From contig DATMQA010000069.1 in NCBI GenBank assembly GCA_035566895.1, positions 111,335 to 175,334 of the forward strand: DNA of 64,000 nucleotides, read 5' to 3'. Source of the stretch: DATMQA01 sp035566895. GTDB lineage: Bacteria; Verrucomicrobiota; Verrucomicrobiia; Limisphaerales; UBA8199. The stretch's first letter is position 1, and each line of letters opens with the position of its first letter. Made by a program: the position numbers and the translations under genes. Positions 43,485 through 52,188 of this stretch are shown one piece after another. Under the pieces are notes generated by a model that had not been told where the DNA came from, did no database searches, and saw only the letters and a list, made by a program, of their open reading frames with translations.

Positions 43485-43839
43485 GGCGCTCTCCTTCCCG
43501 CGACCGGCGAATCTCCTCAGGGAAGGCGCTGGAGTAGGCGAGGGCGCGCCTAACCAGCACCGGAAGCCAGCGGAAATGGTCGGCGGTTTTCTTGAGCGAT
43601 TTGGTCTCCGCGTGGACATCGGCCACTTCCCAAACCGCCACCCGGTGACCCGTCAGATAAGCCTCGCGGCCGGACAAGGAATCGCGAAAGGAAATCCCCG
43701 GAAACTCGGTTTCGAGTGATTTTTCGATGACGTAGCGGGCGACCAGATTGCTTTTCGTGGTCTTGGCCGCCTGCGCCTGCTTGACTACCAAGCGCTCGTA
43801 GCGCGGCGGCACCCGTCCGGAGACATAGGCAGTGCTCAT
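43462..43839 (-). CDS. DUF433-type antitoxin
   Basis: The 125-residue product has an N-terminal part like a ribbon or coiled binder (RYERLVVKQAQAAKTTKSNL), then FPGISFRDSLSGREAYLTGH and RVAVWEVADV, typical of DUF433 (VapB-like) antitoxins with an HTH that binds their own promoter. It overlaps the downstream DUF5615 gene. A palindromic operator and a promoter that implies leaderless mRNA precede it. Confidence 0.8.
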   Translation of the reverse strand: MSTAYVSGRVPPRYERLVVKQAQAAKTTKSNLVARYVIEKSLETEFPGISFRDSLSGREAYLTGHRVAVWEVADVHAETKSLKKTADHFRWLPVLVRRALAYSSAFPEEIRRSREGERHGVAPAG

Positions 43840-43876
43840 GCACCTTGAACATCGTGCACCTTGTGCACAATGTCAA
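43837..43876 (-). promoter_or_regulatory. Promoter and palindromic operator of the toxin-antitoxin pair
   Basis: On the minus strand TTGACA (43876-43871) is followed after exactly 17 bases by GATGTT (43853-43848), a weak -10. Between them is the palindrome TTGTGCACAA (43870-43861), and AAGGTGCA occurs twice. The start codon is only about ten bases past the -10, so the mRNA would be nearly leaderless. Confidence 0.6.
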
Positions 43877-43912
43877 GCAGGCTCATCGATCTTCAGTGCA
43901 TTTGCTTTGTGA

Positions 43913-44188
43913 ATGGCCGGCAATTTTTCGCTCACCGGCGGATTTTGGGGCTTGCTGGCGGCGGTGCCGACGCCCGGCGCGCCGCTGCTGAGCATCACGC
44001 GGACGCCGACGAATACGGTGGTCATCTCCTGGCCGTCGCCCTCGACAGGCTATGTGCTGCAACAAACCTCGACTCTCACGCCGGCCACTTGGAGCAACGT
44101 CGCTCAGGTGCCGTCGGACAATGGCATAACCAAAAGTGTCGTGATAAGCGCGCCAACCGGAAACGCGTTGTTCAGACTAATGCATTAG
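43913..44188 (+). pseudogene. 3' fragment of a secreted-protein gene
   Basis: The ORF (91 residues) reads FSLTGGFWGLLAAVPTPG, then LLSITRTPTNTVVISWP, YVLQQTSTLTPATWSNVAQV and TGNALFRL, the C-terminal domain common to exported Verrucomicrobia proteins. No signal peptide or upstream body exists, so it is a remnant. The first eight residues or so are probably not part of the original gene. Confidence 0.75.
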
Positions 44189-44233
44189 TCGAGTCGGGGG
44201 CAGCAGGACCGTGAATGTGAAGGGGTCACAGAT

Positions 44234-44335
44234 TCACAGATTGCGCTGATGCTCTCGAACGAGCGCTTCAAAAGCGTCCTGGTCGCCTTTCAGGCACTGG
44301 GCTACCCGGCCTCGGTCCTCGTCAATGGCAGCCAT
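44234..44335 (-). pseudogene. N-terminal fragment of an ECF sigma factor gene
   Basis: A 33-residue frame begins ATG 44335 and reads EDRGRVAQCLKGDQDAFEAL then VREHQ, the start of sigma region 2 in RpoE-like factors, and stops at 44234. The rest of the gene is missing. It is too short for normal ORF listing and is a genuine-looking remnant. Confidence 0.65.
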
Positions 44336-44710
44336 GCGGCGCTTATTCTTTACCTAATTTGACAGTCCTCGGCGAGGGATCCTTTGTACGAATTTGCCGG
44401 AGAGCCAGACCGGACCCTCATGAAGCTCAACCAGACAGCTCACCAACACGGTGGGAACGAGTTCGCCGCAGCGATTTTACGTGTTGCAGTTGAAGTAGAT
44501 TCTTTTCGGCTGCTCCATCACGCCCCGCTGCCCTATGCGCGGCGCTCTTCTCTCGATTTTCACTACCTCTCCGCTTCTCCAATTTCCGATTCGACCAGAA
44601 TCGTTTGGTACGGGTTCCAGGTGGAGAGCGTGTAACAGATTCGGCATTCGCGAGAGTCGCCTCGGGCGAAGCGGGGGATGAGATAGGGACCTCCATGCTC
44701 AGGGTTCTTC
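44336..44710. other. Intergenic region, no convincing gene
   Basis: ORFs exist on both strands (44384-44635 plus, 44427-44714 minus), but neither looks like a protein I know and they overlap. Both may be non-coding. Confidence 0.4.
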
Positions 44711-45661
44711 TCAATGGCTCATGAGGTAAAACAGGATATTGATTGCCAGGGGGTAGGCGCGCTGTTCGGAAAAGGTCCGGAAATACTCGACGTCCTCACC
44801 CTCGCGTTCCCAGCCGTCCCCGTTGTCCGTATTGTGAGTGGCGATAACCATGATCCGCTGTTTGTCGTCGAGCCAGGCCCGAACATGAACGTCCTTGGTG
44901 TCTTCGCCGCCGCGATAAGTGACGGCTTCGGCTCCGTCGCCGTAATACCGCCGGCGCTCCCAGATGTGGATGCTCGGGACCTGCAGCGCGTTTTTATTGC
45001 GCCGCAGATCGAAAACCGAATGAAAAATCGGGTGGTCCATGGGCAGCTCGGTCCAGGTCTGTCCGGGCAGCACCCGGTTGATTTCCTTCTCGAAGTTGTC
45101 CCATTCCCGGTCTCCCCAGAAATCGTCGGCCATGAGCGCCCCGCCGTTGCGGAGGTATTTCCGCAGAATGGGGACTTCCTCCTCGCGCAGTTCCATCCGG
45201 CCAGGTTTCACCATGTAGATAAAGGGAAAATCAGAAAGGTCCGGGCTGGTCAGTTTGAGCACCCGGGCGTCCGGGTCCACGCGCATGGAGGTGAGCTGCT
45301 GCAGGCGATAGGAGAGGTTCAAATCGCTGTCGGGATAATCGTTGATCCAACCCAGCCAGCTCGGCCCGGGCCGCCCATTGTATTTGTAAATGACGCGGGT
45401 GAAGGTGAACACGTCCTTTTCGAAACCGGGGGGATTGGTCCAGTTGGGCGTTCCCGTGCTGTGCGAGGCGGTCTCGCGCGCCGTGCGAACGGTGTCCTGG
45501 TTGACCTCGTCTCCGCCTTCGGTCTGGACGAACGGGCCATTGTTATCGCTCCAGCCCCATCCGCGACGGCCGCCGCCGCCCGGGCGGAATTGTCCGACAC
45601 AAATGCCGGCCATCAGGGTGGCCAACGCACCTGCCAGAAAGACCCGTTTCGGCGCTTTCAT
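44711..45661 (-). CDS. DUF4159 domain-containing exported protein
   Basis: The 316-residue protein has a signal peptide (RVFLAGALATLMAGICVGQ), a Gly/Arg-rich linker (FRPGGGGRRGWGW) and a DUF4159 domain: FTFTRVIYKYNG, DYPDSDLNLSYRLQQLTSM, VPILRKYLRNGGALMADDFWG and the C-terminal AYPLAINILFYLMSH. DUF4159 proteins are found near MoxR/ATPase-linked envelope operons; their activity is unknown, though the fold is glutamine-amidotransferase-like. No such partner is near here. Confidence 0.85.
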   Translation of the reverse strand: MKAPKRVFLAGALATLMAGICVGQFRPGGGGRRGWGWSDNNGPFVQTEGGDEVNQDTVRTARETASHSTGTPNWTNPPGFEKDVFTFTRVIYKYNGRPGPSWLGWINDYPDSDLNLSYRLQQLTSMRVDPDARVLKLTSPDLSDFPFIYMVKPGRMELREEEVPILRKYLRNGGALMADDFWGDREWDNFEKEINRVLPGQTWTELPMDHPIFHSVFDLRRNKNALQVPSIHIWERRRYYGDGAEAVTYRGGEDTKDVHVRAWLDDKQRIMVIATHNTDNGDGWEREGEDVEYFRTFSEQRAYPLAINILFYLMSH

Positions 45662-45746
45662 CGGTTTCCCGGGGAAAGAATGTGTGCCCCACCCTAAGTC
45701 ATGATGGCCGGACCCTCAAGGGGAAGGGGCCGGGGATAATTGCGGC

Positions 45747-46229
45747 TCAGGCCACACCGACCGTCGTCAGGTGCCGTTGAAGGCCGTGGTATAGCCCAGC
45801 GGGGCGATGCCGTTCATCGGGCCGGGGCGCGTAACCGGGCACCAGGCGTCTCTTGAACTTGGTAGTCAATAGAAAACAGCGATGGGCATCAAATGTCCCG
45901 TCCTGGAACAGGCCGGCTGATTGCTTATAGAACTCCGCCCCCTCGGCCGTGAGTTGCCACACATCCCCATCTCCCTCCACGATGCAACCGCCCTCGACAC
46001 ACGTTGTCCAGGCCAGGCCCATCAGCAGCTCCCATCTCGGCTCCGGCTGCAGCGCAGTCGGAAACGGGAGCCGATCCTCAGCCCCCTCCTCAAAATAGTG
46101 TCGCCTGGCAATGTGCCCGAGCACCTCGCGTTTTGTCCCCTGGCCGCCTAACTCGCCCAGCGCCGCCAGCAACAACAGGACGCACTGGCCGCGAAGGCTG
46201 TCGTAGTTCATCTTCATTCGGGTGCTCAT
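45747..46229 (-). CDS. Hypothetical protein, possible winged-helix
   Basis: From ATG 46229 the protein has about 160 residues: LRGQCVLLLLAALGELGGQGTKREVLGHI (quoted in two parts: LRGQCVLLLLAALGELGG and TKREVLGHI) resembles the N-terminal winged helix of Mrr-like proteins, and ECGWQLTAEG-like text (VWQLTAEGAEFYKQS) resembles the second half of such a domain. A DNA-binding role is possible. The longer frame to 46313 lacks support. It is alone on the minus strand. Confidence 0.55.
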   Translation of the reverse strand: MSTRMKMNYDSLRGQCVLLLLAALGELGGQGTKREVLGHIARRHYFEEGAEDRLPFPTALQPEPRWELLMGLAWTTCVEGGCIVEGDGDVWQLTAEGAEFYKQSAGLFQDGTFDAHRCFLLTTKFKRRLVPGYAPRPDERHRPAGLYHGLQRHLTTVGVA

Positions 46230-47018
46230 GACTCGGAGCGTTTCCGAGCCGTTTATAGCATGGATCGTTCCGCTTTTGAGCTGATCGGACGGACCTCTCA
46301 CCCCCAAATCCACAGGCGATTACAAAACTCCTTTCAACAAAATCACCGCCCGATGGCAAATTCCGCACCTGACGTTCCTTACTATTATGGGACGCTGTGT
46401 GTAAACGGCATCCCGCCAGCCCGTGGCCGTAAAACCAGCCAGCCCCGGCTCGGCTGAATAAATGAGAAAACAAGAATGATTATGAGAACCGGAAAAACCG
46501 GAAAGGGAAGGCTGTTTCAGATGAAAAACCCGCATTTTCAAAGCATTTCAAAGCATTTTTTCTCCAGCCACGTCCTGGCGTGACTAATAACCAACAGCAA
46601 ACCGATCCAAACCACCTAACTAGCTATGGTTCAGCTTCTTAGGAGCGTGGATACGCTCCTTACCGCACTGATCCCCTAGTTTGGGACTACGAACAGGGAA
46701 AATGTGAGAAAATATGGGGCCCCTCGTCCCACACGGTATTACCAGATCACGAACTCATGCGCTAATGCATAATGCTGAATCATCGTCCAAACCCAGGCGC
46801 AGCTTTGTGGCGCTTTGCATACTGTGACGCCAACAATCCCAAAACTGGAAAATCCATCGGACCGCGTCTGACTAAATCTGACCAAATCTGACTAAATCTG
46901 ACTAATTTTTTCACTCAGATGCCTCCCCGCCTCCTCCACCCCCGCAACACGGCTCACGTTTCGCACAACGCTTTTTCCGTTGCCCGTGCCTGTCGGCAAA
47001 GCTACCTTGTTCCCACCT
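46230..47018. other. Long intergenic region before tRNA-Gln
   Basis: Nothing protein-coding is supported. It holds a hairpin AGGAGCGTGGATACGCTCCT at about 46639-46658 and an AT-richer stretch (46470-46560) with GCATTTCAAAGCATTT repeats. A four-unit 10-bp tandem repeat follows at 46867-46906. Confidence 0.55.
46867..46906 (+). repeat. Four-unit 10-bp tandem repeat
   Basis: Units TCTGACTAAA, TCTGACCAAA, TCTGACTAAA and TCTGACTAAT follow one another without spacers. It is too short and regular to be a CRISPR. Confidence 0.9.
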
Positions 47019-47092
47019 TGTCCGGTGGTGTAATGGTAGCACAAGAGTCTTTGGAGCTCTTTGTCATGGTTCGAATCCATGCCGGACAGCCA
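47019..47092 (+). tRNA. tRNA-Gln (UUG anticodon)
   Basis: The acceptor arms TGTCCGG and CCGGACA pair perfectly and are followed by GCCA. The anticodon stem AGAG/CTCT closes the loop TCTTTGGAG with anticodon TTG, and the T-arm is ATGG-TTCGAAT-CCAT. The total is 74 bases including the encoded CCA. No attachment-site repeat of its 3' end was seen downstream. Confidence 0.95.
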
Positions 47093-47172
47093 GTTTTAGG
47101 TTCGACATCCCCCTGCTTTTCGCGCAGTCTCAGCCTCGCCCAGTTGGGCCAGGAAGAAATCCTTTTTTAACT

Positions 47173-47958
47173 ATGGAACCGCCCCCACTACTGCCGGAGC
47201 CGCAAACCGAACCGCCGCGAACGGCCACCATGTCCGTCGGCGCAAGGCTGATGAACGTCTTTGCCGTTCCAGGCGAGGTTTTCCAGGAGGTGAAAGTTGC
47301 GCCCGCCTCTGCGGCCAACTGGGTTGTGCCGGTCCTGCTTTTTATTATCGTGGGTGTGCTTTCGGTCCTGGTGATATTCTCGCAGCCCGCAATCGTCCAG
47401 CAACTTCGCGAGCAGCAGGACAAGGCCATCGAAAAACAGGTCCAGGCCGGCAAGATAACTCAAGCCCAGGCGGACCAAGCCACGGCGGTGTTGGAAAAAT
47501 TCATGGGGCCAACCACACTCAAGCTGTTCGGGAGCGCAGGCGTCGTCGTCGTTGGTTTTGTCCGGGTGCTTTGGTGGGCTTTTATTCTCTGGTTGTTCGG
47601 ACGCTGGGTGCTGAAGGTCTCGTTGGACTTTAATAAGACCCTGGAGGTCGCCGGTCTGACTACGATGATCGTCGTGCTCGGGGCCGTCGTCGCCTTGCTG
47701 CTGACCGTGAACCTGGGCAAGCTCGGGATGGGTGCGAGCCTGGCGCTGGCGGTGAAGGATTTTGATATGAACCGCAAAAGCCATTTGTTTGCCGGCGCTG
47801 CCAATGTCTTTTCCTTCTGGCAATTGGCCGTTACCTCCATCGGGCTGGCCAGGCTGGCCAATGTCCCATTCGTCCGGGCTGCCTGGGTGGTTTTTACCTA
47901 TTGGCTGATGCAGGAGAGCCTGCTCATTATGAGCGGGATGGGACAATGGGCGCTCTAA
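47173..47958 (+). CDS. Yip1-family membrane protein
   Basis: The 261-residue protein has a cytoplasmic N-terminal stretch (RLMNVFAVPGEVFQEVK, a typical Yip1 opening) and five hydrophobic helices. A charged hairpin (EQQDKAIEKQVQAGKITQAQADQ) lies between helices 1 and 2. In bacteria the Yip1 domain has no firm function. It lies 44 bases upstream of the MacA-like gene on the same strand and may be co-transcribed with the exporter. Confidence 0.82.
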   Translation: MEPPPLLPEPQTEPPRTATMSVGARLMNVFAVPGEVFQEVKVAPASAANWVVPVLLFIIVGVLSVLVIFSQPAIVQQLREQQDKAIEKQVQAGKITQAQADQATAVLEKFMGPTTLKLFGSAGVVVVGFVRVLWWAFILWLFGRWVLKVSLDFNKTLEVAGLTTMIVVLGAVVALLLTVNLGKLGMGASLALAVKDFDMNRKSHLFAGAANVFSFWQLAVTSIGLARLANVPFVRAAWVVFTYWLMQESLLIMSGMGQWAL

Positions 47959-48002
47959 CGTGAAACTAAACCGCGCTTGGCGTGTCTTAATAGGTGACTA
48001 AC

Positions 48003-49415
48003 ATGGCAAAATCGAAAAAGCGCCGGAAAATCCTCGTGTTTTCCGTCATCGGCGTTGTTCTGGCGGCTTTGACGGTGGCCGCCATCTTTCGCAAACGCGA
48101 GGCCGTCATTACCATCCAGACCGAGAAGGTCATCCGGACCAACATCACCGAGATCGTGACCGCGAACGGCAAGATCCAACCGGTGGTGCAGGTCAAAATC
48201 AGCCCGGAAGTCAGCGGCGAGATTATCGCCTTGCCGGTCAAAGAGGGCCAGTGCGTTCAAAAGGGCCAGTTGATTCTGAAGATCAAACCCGATTTTTACC
48301 TCGCCGCGCGCAGCCAGGCCGAAGCCGGCTACAAATCTTCCCTTGCCGCCAAATCCACCGCCGAGGCCAACCTGCGCAAAGCCCAAGCCGACTTCAAACG
48401 CAGCCAGGATTTGTCCCGTCACAAGCTCGTCTCGGATTCGGATTTCGACTCGGCCCAGGCGGCCTTTGACGTCGCGGAAGCACAGCTTTCCAGCGCCGAG
48501 CACCAGGTCGAGATGGCCCGCGCCTCGCTGGATAGCGCCGATGACGCGTTGGCCAAGACCACCATCGTCTCGCCTTTGAGCGGAACTGTCAGTAAGCTGG
48601 ATTCCGAGGTGGGCGAGCGCGTAGTCGGTACCGCCACGATGGCAGGGACCGAGGTTATGACCGTCGCCGATCTAAACGAGATGGAAGCCCGGGTCGATAT
48701 CGGCGAAATGGATGTCATCTTGATTCAACCGGGCCAGAATGTCCGCCTCGAAGTGGATGCCTTCAAAGACCGGAAATTCAACGGCACCGTCACCGAGATC
48801 GCCGATTCGGCCAAGAATAACAACCCCGCCCTGGGAATCAGCACGAGCGGCAACCAGGAAGCCACCAAATTTGAAGTCAAAATCCGCGTCAAGGAAAAGG
48901 AAGCGTTTCGTCCCGGCATGTCGGTGACGGCGGAAATCGAAACCCGCTCCCACTCCAATGTGCTGGCCGTCCCCTTTGCCAGCGTGACGGTCCGCGCGCC
49001 TAAGGCCAAGGACAAGAAGGCGGACTCGAAGCTAGCCGCAGCGAACCCGCCCTCCACCAATTCGGTTTCGGCCAAAGCGAACAACTCCGCTGCCAAAACC
49101 AATGTCCTGGTCGCCAGCACCAACGCCCCGGCGGCGGAAGGCACGAATATCGCCAGCGCGGACAAGAAATCCAAGGACGCCATTAAGACGATCGAAGTGG
49201 TCTTTGTCGTCGAGGGAGAGCGGGTGAAGATGGTTCCGATCAAGAAAGGCATTTACGACGATACGCATTGGGAAATCACCGAGGGTTTGCAGGAAGGTCA
49301 GGAGATTGTTTCGGGCGGTTATCGGGCCATCGCGCGCGACCTGGAAGACGGCAAAAAGATCCGCAAAGGGCCCGCGCTTGCTGACAAAGACAAAGAAGAA
49401 GCAAAAGGCGGGTAG
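48003..49415 (+). CDS. macA: MacA-like periplasmic adaptor (membrane-fusion protein)
   Basis: From ATG 48003, preceded by AGGTGA at a good distance, the protein has about 470 residues. It starts with a membrane anchor (ILVFSVIGVVLAALTVAAIF), then a lipoyl/barrel-sandwich (ISPEVSGEIIALPVKEGQCV), a long alpha-hairpin (about residues 85-175) and TIVSPLSGTVSKLDSEVGERV. An Ala/Lys/Asn-rich low-complexity insert (about 340-390) interrupts the C-terminal part. It joins the inner-membrane ABC exporter to an outer-membrane channel. The MacB ATPase and permeases follow. Confidence 0.85.
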   Translation: MAKSKKRRKILVFSVIGVVLAALTVAAIFRKREAVITIQTEKVIRTNITEIVTANGKIQPVVQVKISPEVSGEIIALPVKEGQCVQKGQLILKIKPDFYLAARSQAEAGYKSSLAAKSTAEANLRKAQADFKRSQDLSRHKLVSDSDFDSAQAAFDVAEAQLSSAEHQVEMARASLDSADDALAKTTIVSPLSGTVSKLDSEVGERVVGTATMAGTEVMTVADLNEMEARVDIGEMDVILIQPGQNVRLEVDAFKDRKFNGTVTEIADSAKNNNPALGISTSGNQEATKFEVKIRVKEKEAFRPGMSVTAEIETRSHSNVLAVPFASVTVRAPKAKDKKADSKLAAANPPSTNSVSAKANNSAAKTNVLVASTNAPAAEGTNIASADKKSKDAIKTIEVVFVVEGERVKMVPIKKGIYDDTHWEITEGLQEGQEIVSGGYRAIARDLEDGKKIRKGPALADKDKEEAKGG

Positions 49416-49468
49416 TGAAACAGGGGGTAGCCGCTCCACCACCCCTCCATCACTCCACCATTCCCCCC

Positions 49469-50188
49469 ATGTCGCTGATCAAACTGGAAAAAATCTCGCG
49501 CCGCTACCAGATGGGGGCCGAGACTATCCACGCGTTGCGCGAGGTTACGCTGGAGATCCGGCGCGGCGAATACGTCGCTATCATGGGCCCGTCCGGGTCC
49601 GGCAAATCGACCCTGATGAATTTGATTGGCTGTTTGGACACAGCCACCTCAGGCACTTACGAGCTTAACGGCGTCCAGGTAAGTCAGATGGATGACAACC
49701 AACTGGCCGAAGTTCGCAACAGAGAAATCGGTTTTATCTTTCAAACGTTCAACCTCCTGCCGCGTTCGGACGCATTGCGCAACGTGGAACTGCCGCTGAT
49801 TTACTCCGGCATGCCCGCCGATGAGCGGCGCCAGGTCGCCCTGGATGCCCTGACCAGTGTGGGTCTGGCCGACCGGATTCATCACAAGCCCAATGAGCTG
49901 TCGGGTGGCCAACGCCAGCGCGTCGCTGTCGCCAGAGCGCTCGTCAATAAGCCCTCGATTTTGCTCGCCGATGAGCCGACCGGCAATCTGGATACTAAAA
50001 CCGGCATCGAAATCCTGGCCCTTTTTGAGGAACTCTCGCGCAAAGGCAATACCCTCATTGTGGTGACGCACGAGGAAGACGTCGCCCGCCACGCCCGGCG
50101 CATTATCCGGATTCGGGACGGCCTGATCGCCAGCGACGAGGCCAAGCAACCCCAGCACGTCGAGGCGCCCGCTGCGGTCGTTGCCTGA
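49469..50188 (+). CDS. macB: ABC transporter ATPase, MacB-type
   Basis: The protein has about 239 residues from ATG 49469; the open frame to 49415 adds 18 residues of repeat-like sequence. All ABC motifs are present: Walker A GPSGSGKST, Q-loop IFQTFNLLP, signature LSGGQRQR, Walker B ILLADEPTGNLD and the H-switch VVTHEED. It is the LolD/MacB class that powers mechanotransmission exporters; here ATPase and permease are separate genes. It starts 53 bases after the adaptor gene. Confidence 0.92.
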   Translation: MSLIKLEKISRRYQMGAETIHALREVTLEIRRGEYVAIMGPSGSGKSTLMNLIGCLDTATSGTYELNGVQVSQMDDNQLAEVRNREIGFIFQTFNLLPRSDALRNVELPLIYSGMPADERRQVALDALTSVGLADRIHHKPNELSGGQRQRVAVARALVNKPSILLADEPTGNLDTKTGIEILALFEELSRKGNTLIVVTHEEDVARHARRIIRIRDGLIASDEAKQPQHVEAPAAVVA

Positions 50189-50223
50189 CAACGATGAACC
50201 CCAGGTCCGCCACTGTGTCTTCC

Positions 50224-50320
50224 CTCGTCTCCTCCTCTTCCTCGTCCTCCTTCTCGTCCTCGCTCTCACACCCACCGCAGGAACGGGGAGGACGAGGACG
50301 AGAACGAGGAGGAGGACGAT
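50224..50320. repeat. Polypyrimidine/polypurine hairpin (GAGGACGAG words)
   Basis: Left arm 50224-50266 is CTCGTC/CTCCTC words; right arm 50286-50320 is GAGGACGAGGACGAG words. They are near-complementary with a ~20-base loop. The element fills the gap between the ATPase and the first permease gene, the last bases reaching to the permease ribosome-binding region. Confidence 0.8.
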
Positions 50321-50332
50321 TCCGGACGCGCC

Positions 50333-51565
50333 ATGAACCTTCTCACCGAGCTTAAGGAAGGCGTGAACATTTCCTGGGGCGCGATCCGCTCCAACAAACT
50401 GCGCTCGATCCTCACCACTCTGGGCATCGTCATCGGCGTGATGACTGTCACGCTCATGGGCACGGCCATCACGGGTCTGGACCAGGCATTCCTCCAAAAC
50501 ATCTCCATCATCGGCGCCGATGTTTTTTATGTCGAACGCTTCGCCTGGTTCCCCGGCTCCGAAGAAGACTGGAGCAAGATGCAAAAGCGCCCCCCCATCA
50601 CCCTGGCGCAAGTCAACGCTTTGAGAGAGCAACTCACCCTCGCGCGGGCAGTGGCGCCGGTAGTAGGCATGGGCGGTCCGGTTCGCTACCAGAAGCGCGG
50701 CTCCGACCGGGTGCAAATCATCGGCACGACTGATGAATACCTGTTTACCAGCAGCGTAGGGCTCAGCGAGGGGCGGTTTATTTCCCCGGGCGAGTCGGAG
50801 GGAGGAAGACCGGTGTGCATCATCGGTTCAGAAGTGGCCACCAACCTGTTCCGGGGAGCGCCGCCTCTCGGGAATCGGATTACGATCAGCGGTCACTGGT
50901 TTGAAGTCATCGGCGTGCTGGAAAAGCAAGGCACCTTCCTGGGGATGTTCAGCCTGGACAACCAGGTGATCATTCCCTTGCGGCAGTTCGTCGCCGGCTA
51001 TTGGCGCGATCCGGACTACACCATCCAGGTAAAAGCCAAAGAGTTGGAACAACTCGAGACCACCAGAGAAGAGTTATGGTCGGTGATGCGAAAAGTGCGG
51101 CACCTGGCGCCGAAGGACCCGGACGACTTCGCCATCAACCAGCAGGATCAGTTTGTGAAGATGTTCCACAAGCTGGGCGGCACGATTGCAGCCGTGGGGA
51201 TGTTCATCACTGGACTGTCGCTCTTTGTCGGAGGCATCGGCATCATGAACATCATGTTCGTTTCCGTGGCGGAGCGCACGCGCGAGATCGGCATTCGCAA
51301 AGCGATCGGCGCGAAGCGGCGGACGATTCTGCTGCAATTCCTGATTGAAGCCGCCAGCATTTGCCTGCTGGGCGGCTTGATTGGTCTGGGCATTGCGTGG
51401 CCGATCACCCTTGCCATCCATCGGTTCCTGCCCGCGACCATGTCACCGCTCGTGGTAAGCATCGCCATCGGCGTCTCCCTGGTGACGGGCGTAGTGGCCG
51501 GATTTTTGCCGGCGTGGCGCGCCGCCCGAATGAACCCCGTGGACGCGCTGAGGGCGGGGGAGTGA
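50333..51565 (+). CDS. MacB/FtsX-type ABC transporter permease
   Basis: The 410-residue protein has an N-terminal helix (LRSILTTLGIVIGVMTVTLM), a periplasmic MacB_PCD domain (about 40-265) and three C-terminal helices of the FtsX domain, with GGIGIMNIMFVSVAERTREIG after the second (quoted in part) and AGFLPAWRAARMNPVDALR near the end. It moves no substrate itself but transmits force to the periplasm. It probably pairs with the second permease gene at 52189. Confidence 0.9.
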   Translation: MNLLTELKEGVNISWGAIRSNKLRSILTTLGIVIGVMTVTLMGTAITGLDQAFLQNISIIGADVFYVERFAWFPGSEEDWSKMQKRPPITLAQVNALREQLTLARAVAPVVGMGGPVRYQKRGSDRVQIIGTTDEYLFTSSVGLSEGRFISPGESEGGRPVCIIGSEVATNLFRGAPPLGNRITISGHWFEVIGVLEKQGTFLGMFSLDNQVIIPLRQFVAGYWRDPDYTIQVKAKELEQLETTREELWSVMRKVRHLAPKDPDDFAINQQDQFVKMFHKLGGTIAAVGMFITGLSLFVGGIGIMNIMFVSVAERTREIGIRKAIGAKRRTILLQFLIEAASICLLGGLIGLGIAWPITLAIHRFLPATMSPLVVSIAIGVSLVTGVVAGFLPAWRAARMNPVDALRAGE

Positions 51566-51566
51566 A

Positions 51567-51620
51567 CCGTAAAACGTAAAACGTGAAACGTAAAACGTGA
51601 AACTGAAACGTAATCCGTGA
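51567..51620 (+). repeat. GTAAAACGT/GTGAAACGT word array, left flank of four-helix-bundle gene
   Basis: It reads GTAAAACGTAAAACGTGAAAC, then repeats of the same words, starting one or two bases after the permease stop. The complementary words TTACGTTTTACGCTTTACCC are at 52166-52187, beyond the small gene. The two arrays face each other around it. Confidence 0.8.
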
Positions 51621-51630
51621 CCGAGACGCT

Positions 51631-52167
51631 ATGAACTATGAAACTTGGGCTGAGACCGTGCCGGCGGAGATAACACAAGACTCACTGTGGAAGATGAAGG
51701 TTTATCGGCTGGCGCTGTTCCTGGCTGATTTGGCCTGGTGCGACGTGACCAAGCTGATGAGGGATAGGCGAACGATTGATATCGCTGGCCAATTTTACCG
51801 TGCCGTGAGCTCGATAGAAGCAAACGCCCCGGAAGGCTACTCGCGCGGCAGCGGTCGAGACCGGGCGCGGTTTTATGAGTATGCCCTTGGCTCGCGCCGT
51901 GAGAGCCGCGGTTGGTATTACAAAGGCCGCCACGTCTTGGGAGAAGGCGTTGCGACGCACAGAATGCTCCTGGTCACGAACATCGTCCGGCTGTTGTTGA
52001 CAATGGTTCCTGAGCAAAGGGCGGCTGGCCCTTCCGTTCTCCATGAAAATAGCCGCCAATACGGGACCAAGACTACGGCAGAAATGCCTCTGATTACGGA
52101 CGAAGTTGCTCAATTGGTGACTTCGCAAGATCTGGCGGAATTGCTGGAATCGGTCCCTATGCCATAA
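51631..52167 (+). CDS. Four-helix-bundle protein (S23/IVP family)
   Basis: The 178-residue protein carries YRLALFLADLAW, then AVSSIEANAPEGYSRGSG and DRARFYEYALGSRRESRGWYY, the signature of the 23S rRNA intervening-sequence protein family (TIGR02436-like), which is related to Avd of diversity-generating retroelements. The role is unknown; members bind nucleic acid in the Avd case. It sits between two permease genes of one exporter, framed by inverted word arrays, and its stop lies within a few bases of the right array. The C terminus (about 120-178) is unlike the family core. Confidence 0.85.
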   Translation: MNYETWAETVPAEITQDSLWKMKVYRLALFLADLAWCDVTKLMRDRRTIDIAGQFYRAVSSIEANAPEGYSRGSGRDRARFYEYALGSRRESRGWYYKGRHVLGEGVATHRMLLVTNIVRLLLTMVPEQRAAGPSVLHENSRQYGTKTTAEMPLITDEVAQLVTSQDLAELLESVPMP

Positions 52168-52188
52168 TTACGTTTTACGCTTTACCCA

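Noticed and set aside
46867..46906. Possible CRISPR array
   Set aside because: Four directly joined 10-bp units without spacers are a tandem repeat; no cas gene is near.
47019..47092. tRNA-Gln as an integration site
   Set aside because: No repeat of the tRNA 3' end and no integrase were seen downstream; the following genes are ordinary.
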